Source: Acidobacteriota bacterium
Lineage (GTDB): Bacteria; Acidobacteriota; Vicinamibacteria; Vicinamibacterales; UBA2999
Length of the DNA: 5,631 nt
Assembly: GCA_013813075.1 (NCBI GenBank)
Contig: JACCSI010000299.1
Location: 1 to 5,631 of the forward strand
Reading direction: 5' to 3'
The translations under genes were made by a program, and so were the position numbers. How positions within the stretch are numbered: position 1 is the first letter of the stretch; each line of letters begins with the position of its first letter. A model generated the notes under the pieces. The model did not search any database. It had not been told where the DNA came from and saw nothing but the letters and a program-made list of their open reading frames with translations. Below are positions 5,582-5,631 of the stretch, in pieces.

Positions 5582-5631
5582 ATGCATTTGAGACGCCTTG
5601 CCACTTTTGCACTTTCCGCTGCCGGTGCGAT
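5582..5631 (+). CDS. Start of an exported protein, truncated by window edge
   Basis: From ATG 5582 the 16 visible codons read MHLRRLATFALSAAGA. This is the basic n-region and hydrophobic core of a Sec signal peptide, so the product is probably periplasmic, outer-membrane or secreted. The family cannot be identified. It is divergent from the STAS-DUF4956 gene and shares its intergenic region. The call rests on a very short fragment, but start position, signal-like composition and upstream promoter-like element agree. Confidence 0.5.
   Translation, partial: MHLRRLATFALSAAGA

Overview
The window is GC-rich, gene-dense bacterial chromosomal DNA from a Gram-negative (diderm) organism: it encodes an outer-membrane porin and a lipoprotein-type signal. 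The style suggests a high-GC soil or environmental lineage such as Acidobacteriota (Vicinamibacteria-like): proline/threonine-rich linker after the lipobox Cys, start codons without Shine-Dalgarno sequences, and a STAS plus DUF4956 membrane protein. This placement is an impression, not a result. No RNA gene, insertion sequence, CRISPR array or prophage signal was seen.

Layout, left to right. (1) Minus strand, 1-1024: N-terminal 341 residues of an OprP/OprO-type porin that runs off the left edge. (2) A divergent 87-bp promoter region, 1025-1111. (3) Plus strand, 1112-3477: three overlapping genes that look like one operon. They are a secreted/lipoprotein calcineurin-like phosphatase of the purple-acid-phosphatase type, broken by an apparent one-base frameshift near 1250; a thymidylate-kinase-like P-loop protein with its catalytic motifs; and a second thymidylate-kinase-like protein that aligns with the first but has lost the P-loop and the DR motif, so it is a probable pseudokinase partner. 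(4) Minus strand, 5405-3422: a STAS-DUF4956 membrane protein followed by an overlapping two-HKD phospholipase D-family protein, whose end runs tail-to-tail into the pseudokinase gene with a 56-bp overlap. (5) A second divergent promoter region, 5406-5581, then the first 16 codons of an exported protein that runs off the right edge.

How the genes may work together (inference): almost every gene handles phosphate, phosphoesters or a phosphorylatable regulator. A porin and an exported phosphatase at the left could supply phosphate. The kinase/pseudokinase pair, the HKD protein and the STAS-gated membrane protein could form a cytoplasmic/inner-membrane unit. DUF4956 proteins are, to my recollection, often encoded beside VTC-type polyphosphate polymerases, so a polyphosphate or nucleotide-phosphate link is a reasonable but unproven hypothesis. 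The two most unusual items are the active/degenerate thymidylate-kinase pair and the STAS-DUF4956 fusion.
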